Source of the DNA: Grammothele lineata
Lineage: Eukaryota > Basidiomycota > Agaricomycetes > Polyporales > Polyporaceae
Direction: 5' to 3'
DNA length: 64,000 nt
Assembly (NCBI GenBank): GCA_002150815.3
Contig: NDFF03000122.1
Location: 186,001-250,000, forward strand
The notes below the pieces were generated by a model, which had not been told where the DNA came from, ran no database searches, and saw only the letters and a list, made by a program, of their open reading frames with translations. This document shows positions 58,446-64,000 of the stretch, piece by piece. Within the stretch, counting starts at the first letter, position 1; each line of letters begins with the position of its first letter. The position numbers and the translations under genes were made by a program.

Positions 58446-58954
58446 GCAAGCCCCTCTTGCTCCCAGCCTGCGCTTGCGCGCGTCGCCGTCTGTTGTCTCT
58501 GTTATTTCGAGTGTGCCGCTAGTTGTATGCGCGCGCGCGTATGCAGGAGGGGTACATTCATGCGGAGGAGGCGCGGCGGTGTCGTGTTCTCGTTATGCAC
58601 ATGTTCGCACCCTGTCTTAGTAGAGCTTTCGTCGCATTTGCCTAACCTCCGTCGCAACATCCAATTGTATACAATCTCTTGTCGTCACCGATCGCCTGTC
58701 TATTCGTGCGAATGTGGAGATAAGTTGTGACATATCATGCCTTCGAGATGCATATCAGGTTCGGGGTATGATAGGACGAGTCTGCGATCATGATCAACAA
58801 GAAAGCAAGCATAGCACTCGCTAACAGCGTATATTCGGAGGATCAAGAGAGCACGATAGCTACATCATCGAGTGACTGAACAACACTAGAATACAAGACA
58901 TCCGGTTCGGCCATGCGCTATAGATATACACTCTTCGTCTGCACACCCACCCAC
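58446..58954. other. Convergent 3' spacer, MBF1 and gamma-tubulin
   Basis: This 509-bp gap contains the two 3' UTRs. It is AT-richer from 58640 on, as expected of fungal 3' ends. No gene is seen. Confidence 0.5.
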
Positions 58955-60924
58955 TCACGCCACCTGGTCCGCCTCACCAGAACCCTGAGAAGGTCGGTCG
59001 TCAGACGTCATTCCGACCGCGGACAAAAAGAGAAGATCGGGCATCTCCGGAGAGCGGGGAGAACAACACGGAGATGACAGGATAGAGACAAAGGAGCGAG
59101 ACGCACGTATGTGATGTAATCCGGGCTCTCGCACGCCTTGTACTCCTTCAGTAGTTCCTCGGCAGTCGCGCTGTGCGCCAAGCGTTATCGGTGAGCTTCG
59201 TCTATCTACAGGGGCACGAGGGAAGAGAAGGACGGAAGACTCACCGCGCGTCGTCGAACTCCTCAAGGCCGTCCTGGAACATCTTCTCCTTCTTGTATTG
59301 TTCCACGAACGCGTTCCGCCGACGGAGGCGGTCGAACTGGTCGATCATGCGCTTGAAGAGCTGTAGTAACGCACGCGTGACACACAGTGGTAAGTCAAGG
59401 CTGCGTGACCGGTGGAGAAGAAAAGGGAACTGACGGAGGCCACACTTGTGTGGTTCGCGAGCATAAGCCCGCTCACACGGTGGTTCGTCTGCACGTATGG
59501 GGAGCGGCGCGTTAGTGCGACTTGGATCGAGGCCGGGCCCCAGGGGATGAAGTTGGCGAGCTGGCGCTCGCGGATGCGGAGGAGCGATTGGTGCACCTGC
59601 GTGACATCATCAGAGTCAGCGAGAGACGATGGGATGCATAGGAGGGCAAGTATCGTGACGTACGTCTGTGGGATCGACGTCGCCTTGGATAATGTTGAGG
59701 ATGGAGATGTAGCAAGCGGTCTTGCTGGGGGTGGCGGAGATCATGCAGTTCTTTGGTTGCAATAGTCGACGCATCACGTCGAGCACTGTTGTTCGTCGAA
59801 TTGGTTTCGCCTACGAGACCAGTCAGTACGCAAACGGCACTCCGTGTGATATGCGCACTTTGTCAATCTGGTCGCTCGTAAATGGTGTGTAGGAGGTCAT
59901 GAGGAAGTGACATCTCGGTGTGGGGATCAGAGACGCGATTATGCCAACAAGGTCGTTGTTCATGTAGCCAGGGTATCGGAGTGTTTGTGTACTCGCCGCC
60001 ATCACTGTCGAGACCTACTTCAAATTAATGATGATCCAGGAGCTGGGTGGTTAAAAGTACCCACAAGCTGGTTGGTTTGGTCGAAACTAGGCGTTTGCAC
60101 ATGTAACCTGTCGGCCGAGATACGAGTGAGTGCCCCATTATCCAGCACGACGACAGAGTCCGCGTGGTTGGTGAGACGTTTCAGAGTGAGAAGCGCATTG
60201 TAGGGCTGAACGACGACGTCGCCCTCTTGTGCGTTTGGAAAAACGGAATAGGTTTGGATAAGCTTCTTGGGGAACTTGTCGTTCAGCCGCTCGAGTAAGA
60301 AAGAACCCAGGCCTGATCCTGTTCCACCCGCTATTGAATGCATGAGCATAAATCCCTACAGCGTAAGCCGGAACAATGAGCCACTAGGCAACGCGAGCAA
60401 GCGCGGTGCCGCTCACCTCCAATGAATCGCTTCCTTCTGCTTCCCGATCGACCATTTCCATGACCTCCTCGTATATGCGCTCTCCTGCTGAGTATCCCTG
60501 CGCCCAATTGTTTCCGGCTCCACCACCATCCTTAGAGACGAATATGTTTTCGGGATTGTATAGGTTCGCGTATTGGGACGAGAGGATTCCGTTGATTACC
60601 TTGAAAAGGGCTCGCATGAGTCCAGTGATCTCGTTTTCGCCATGTGAGACCTACTCTCGGCTCGAGATCGACAAGGATTGCTCGAGGAATATAATGCTCA
60701 TCATCCGCCTGGTAGAAGAACACATCTTTGCGGTCGCCGCCCTCGGTAGCCCAGTCCTCTAAAATGCCTTCCTTGTTAATGCCGTGCTCTGCACATAGCC
60801 GCTGCCAGTACACGGAACCCACTTAACACGCGTCAGACGGATTTGTAGAGCGGTGTGGACGGGTAGAAGCCGCACTTTGGTTGCCGCACTGGCCGAGCTG
60901 CACGGTGACTATCTCGCGAGGCAT
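58955..60924 (-). CDS. TUB4: Gamma-tubulin
   Basis: Gamma-tubulin nucleates microtubules at the spindle pole body as part of the gamma-tubulin small or ring complex. The start at 60924 reads [16 protein letters not shown]. Exons then give [51 protein letters not shown] and [20 protein letters not shown]. The tubulin GTP signature follows in [20 protein letters not shown]. Further blocks are [73 protein letters not shown] and [20 protein letters not shown]. The end reads [20 protein letters not shown]. The NPENIF and [14 protein letters not shown] stretches are typical of gamma- rather than alpha- or beta-tubulin. The final short exon (after ACATAC|GTGCGT, resuming at GGTTCTGG) ends at TGA 58955; this last join is the least certain. 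Its 5' end is 256 bp from the nucleoporin start, in divergent orientation. Confidence 0.95.
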
Positions 60925-61180
60925 GATTTATGACGACGCGTGAGAGCAGGACGATGCGGAGAACAAGAGGCAAGACGGTGGCATGTCAACGGTGCGCGCG
61001 GGACAAGGGACGCGTCTGGCCGACGCGTGCGTCACAGGGCCTCACGCGTGACGCATCGTGACTTGTGCAGGGGGACGGAGCCGGGGGACGCTGAGACAGG
61101 CGGTCGGGCTTTGGCCACAGCGCTCACCAGTGGAGGGAGGTCTTCTTCGCTGCTCTTGTCCTGCACTCGCCACCTTCTCG

Positions 61181-64000
61181 ATGCCCCCCTCCCTCGCCGC
61201 TCGCGACTCCCCCAGAGCCCAGCATGGCCGCCGTCGCGCCCCCAGAAACCAGCTCGTTCGCTCGAGCTCCTTCTTCGGCGCCATTAAAAACATAGTCACC
61301 GCGCCCCTCGCCTGGTTCACCGCCTACGACGACCAGGAGAACCTTGCCGGCAAGCGGGGCCGCGCAGCCACTGGAGTCGTCGAGGACGAGGGGAGGTACC
61401 ATGAAGGCCAGCCGAGTGCAAAGCGCAAGCGCGTCGACAGCCCCGAGCCCGACCCCCCTTCCCAGCTCGTCTCACCGCCTACGCGTCCCTCGCTGGGCTA
61501 TCTCGATGTCCCCGAGAACATGCTCTCCAAGCAGCAGACGCCTCGTCAGCGTATGGCAGGCGCTGCTGGACACGGTCGTTCGAGCTCCCTATTCGCCCCG
61601 TCTCTCGAGGTCCCCTCCATCGCCGGCGCGCTTCCCGCCCGTCGTACGGCCTCCCCGACCGGCATCAGCGCATTCACCCAGCCGCAGAACGTGCATCGCA
61701 CTCAGTCGATGGATCCTCCTCAATATCGTCCGTTATCGCTCTCCCGGGATGTGTCTATGGAGGACGGTATGCCCGGCGGCGCGTCTCGCGACGTTACCAT
61801 GTCGCCCTCTCGCAAGACGCCCTTCCAACTCCGCCCCAGGTCGTCCCTCACGCCCCAGCCCACTGGTCAAACCTTTGGTCCTCAGCCGCGCCACAAGGAA
61901 CGAGACCCCCAGGAGCCGCCACCGCTGGCAGCGCTCGCGACGAAGCCGGCGTTCGTCAGGCCCCCGCCTCAAGTGGTGCAACGTCAGCAGGAACAACCTG
62001 TCACCACTCTGGGTAGCATTGCTGAGGCTACTGGTCGCGCTGTACGTCGAACTTGCCTCTTGAACGCCTTATCGGATCGTAACCACTTTCAGCAGAGCCG
62101 ATCGCCCATGCGCCAGCTCTTCATCGGCGCTCGCCCGGGTTCAATTGCACAAACAAGTTCTACTCGTGCGTACTATTCATCCCGATTTCTAGTTGTGTCT
62201 AATAATTTTTTTCGATATGTAGCCGTTGGTTATCCGAATGCCGCTGAACAAGCCCTCCATGACCTCGACGTCTACAAGACTCCCCTGTTGCCGTCCCGCC
62301 TTCGTGGCTCACAAACCATTCCGGATATGTTCAAGCCTAAGAAGTCTCACGCGCCGGTGTTGATGCGGTCTGACCGAGACCGAGATGTGAAGCCTCGTTT
62401 GGGAAGGTCTGAGAAAGGCAAAAGTGTTGAAAGATCGCCTTCAGCTGCATCGAAACCCTATGCGGGGCGCAGCGGAATGAAGAAGATGCTTGCTCGCCGC
62501 AAGCTGGAGGAGCAGGAGGAGCTCGAGAAGGAGCGCGCCAATGCGATCGAGGCTGATCAAGAGGACGTTGTTGAGCCTGTGACCGAGACCCGACCCGTTG
62601 AAGTACCTGAGGTGCGGTCAGAGCCTGCTCCCGCTCGTCCTGTTGGCGGCCGTGAACAATCGTCGCTTCGTGTGGGTCGGACTCGGACCACCCGTAACCA
62701 CATCCAACGCCCGACTTCGAAGCCGAAGAATAGGTTCTCCGCTGTATTCGATGATGACGAGGGTGATGATGGTGACGATATCAATGAGGTTCAAGAGGAG
62801 CCAAAGAAGATGCCCACTCTCTTCGAGTCTCCCAAAGGATTCACTTTTGCACAGGACGTGAGTACTCATTTCTACTCCGTTCTACGTCATGGCTGACCAT
62901 GACTATGACCCGCACATAGAAGGCTCCTGTCTTGCAGGACACAAGCAATGCGAAAGAACCGCCCATTGCGGCCCTACCTTTCTCCCTCTCGAAGCCGGCG
63001 GCGATCCCTACCACTTCGATCCCTGCTCCACCCTTCTCGTTCGGCGAGCCCCCCAAGCCGGCTTCGAGTAGTTTCGTTCCGTCACCAGCGCCTGAGTTGC
63101 CCTCTGCACCGAAGACCCCAGAGACACGTGCGGCTTCAAACGTCCCACAAACAACGCCGCTGTTCCCGTCTGTTCCTTCGATTGCTTTAGTCCCACCCAG
63201 CCCTGCTCCCGCGCAGCCCATTGAGGGGCCTTCTGTTGTTGCTGCCTCGACGTCGTCCATCCCGAACTTCTTCGCTAACTCGGCGATATACTCAAAACCG
63301 GGTGTGACGACTGGCCCGGCCCCCTCTTCTACTACGACGCCTACCCCGCCGACAACAGAGGTCAAGACGGCTGAAGAAGCAAAGACACCCGCTCCTCCAC
63401 CCTTGTTCAACGCGCCTTCCTCGTTCGCACCTTTCGGCGCCCCAGCGAAGGAAGTCCCCGAAGCGCCGAAGCCAGCTCCCGCGTTTTCGTTTGCTCCCAC
63501 GGCTGCTACAGCCCCAGCTGCTGCGGCTCCTGCGTTTTCTTTTGGTACCAAAGAGACGACTCCGAGTGCTAACACAAACTCGTTCTTCGCTGCCCCGAGT
63601 GCATCCCATCCGGAGAAGGAGTCGGCGCCTTCAGCTCCTGCAGCTCCGGAGCCGAAGCCGGCCGCATCTCCTTTCTCCTTCGGAGCTCCGGCTAAGGCGG
63701 CTGAGACGACGCCGGCTGCCCCAAGTCTGTTCAATTTCGGGGCACCTCCTGCAACGACCGCTGCAGCACCCGCCTCGACGCCATCGCCTGCGCCATTCAA
63801 CTTTGGTCAGTCGAGCACCGATGCTTCTAAGCCTATCGAGACCAAGCCTCTGTTCGGCGCACCTGAACCGTTAAAGACGTCCCAGTTCGGTGCAGCCGAG
63901 GCACCCAAACCATTGTTTGGAGCCCCTGTGTCTTCTCCGTCGCCCTTTGGAGGCAGCCAGGCCAGTGCATCGAGCGAGACCCCGAAGCCATTCACCTTCG
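61181..64000 (+). CDS. FG-repeat nucleoporin (Nup1/Nup60-like), 3' truncated by window
   Basis: This is a natively unfolded nuclear-pore protein whose Phe-Gly repeats bind transport receptors. The ATG at 61181 reads MPPSLAARDSPRAQHGRRRA. The exons are 61181-62041, 62093-62165, 62223-62857 and from 62920 to beyond 64000. Residues 28-45 (SSSFFGAIKNIVTAPLAWF) can form an amphipathic helix next to a basic patch, like the membrane-binding N-termini of yeast Nup1 and Nup60. Next come disordered Pro/Ser-rich DNA-coded linkers, a charged helix (KKMLARRKLEEQEELEKERA) and an acidic patch. From 63030 on are FG-type repeats: PPFSFGEPPKP, APAFSFGTKE, SPFSFGAPAK, SLFNFGAPP, PFNFGQSS, KPLFGAPE. Repeats still run at the window edge. 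The class is clear; the exact orthologue (Nup1, Nup60, or NUP153-like) is not. Confidence 0.85.

Overview
This window is a gene-dense stretch of a filamentous basidiomycete nuclear genome, most likely an agaricomycete. The evidence is structural. Almost every gene is split by spliceosomal introns of about 48-65 nt with GTRNGT donors, CTGAC/CTNAC-like branch sites and YAG acceptors. Coding DNA is GC-rich with strong C/G third positions. The proteins form a typical fungal set: Kex2, Tap42, Ede1, striatin, a class II phosphodiesterase, a fungal tetraspanin, a HET-domain protein and a DUF3684/sacsin-like protein. I see no operons, rRNA, tRNA, CRISPR arrays or complete transposons. Exon joins below were worked out by hand from reading-frame phase and splice consensus.

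Left part (1-14 kb): the 3' end of MCM7 (+); KEX2 (-); a MET13-type methylenetetrahydrofolate reductase (-); a Rab6/Ypt6 GTPase (+); the PP2A regulator TAP42 (-); the 63-residue TMA7 (+) with a 9-nt exon; a small unknown intronless ORF (-); a 1.75 kb gap; and the APC/C ubiquitin-conjugating enzyme UBE2C/Ubc11 (-) with 28- and 21-nt exons.

Middle part (14-35 kb): a 6.6 kb GHKL-ATPase (DUF3684, sacsin-like) gene (-) that ends in an HExxH motif; the queuine tRNA-ribosyltransferase accessory subunit QTRT2 (+); the mitochondrial nuclease NUC1 (-); an RRM-R3H protein of the Pin4/Cip family (-); a gene that appears to join a GAT domain to four EH domains (+); and the STRIPAK scaffold striatin (+).

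Right part (35-64 kb): an F-box gene broken by a single-base frameshift (+); a class II cAMP phosphodiesterase (-); EDE1 with three EH domains, coiled coil and UBA (-); mitoribosomal protein mL46 (-) divergent from V-ATPase subunit H (+); an ORF with a prion-like tail beside a HET-domain gene (both -); a repeat-bearing gap with a 29-bp inverted repeat and a 154-bp tandem duplication; a tetraspanin (-); MET8 with an unusual hydrophobic C-terminus (+); MBF1 with a predicted 2-nt exon (+); gamma-tubulin (-); and the start of an FG nucleoporin running off the right edge (+).

Most genes are unrelated housekeeping genes. Local themes are endocytosis (GAT-EH and EDE1 about 11 kb apart, with shared intron positions), very small exons (2, 9, 21, 28 nt), and one accessory-looking island at about 48.7-54.4 kb. 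I see no compelling undescribed multi-gene system. The best candidates for novelty are the GAT-EH fusion, the 2-nt MBF1 exon, and the HET gene with its prion-like neighbour.
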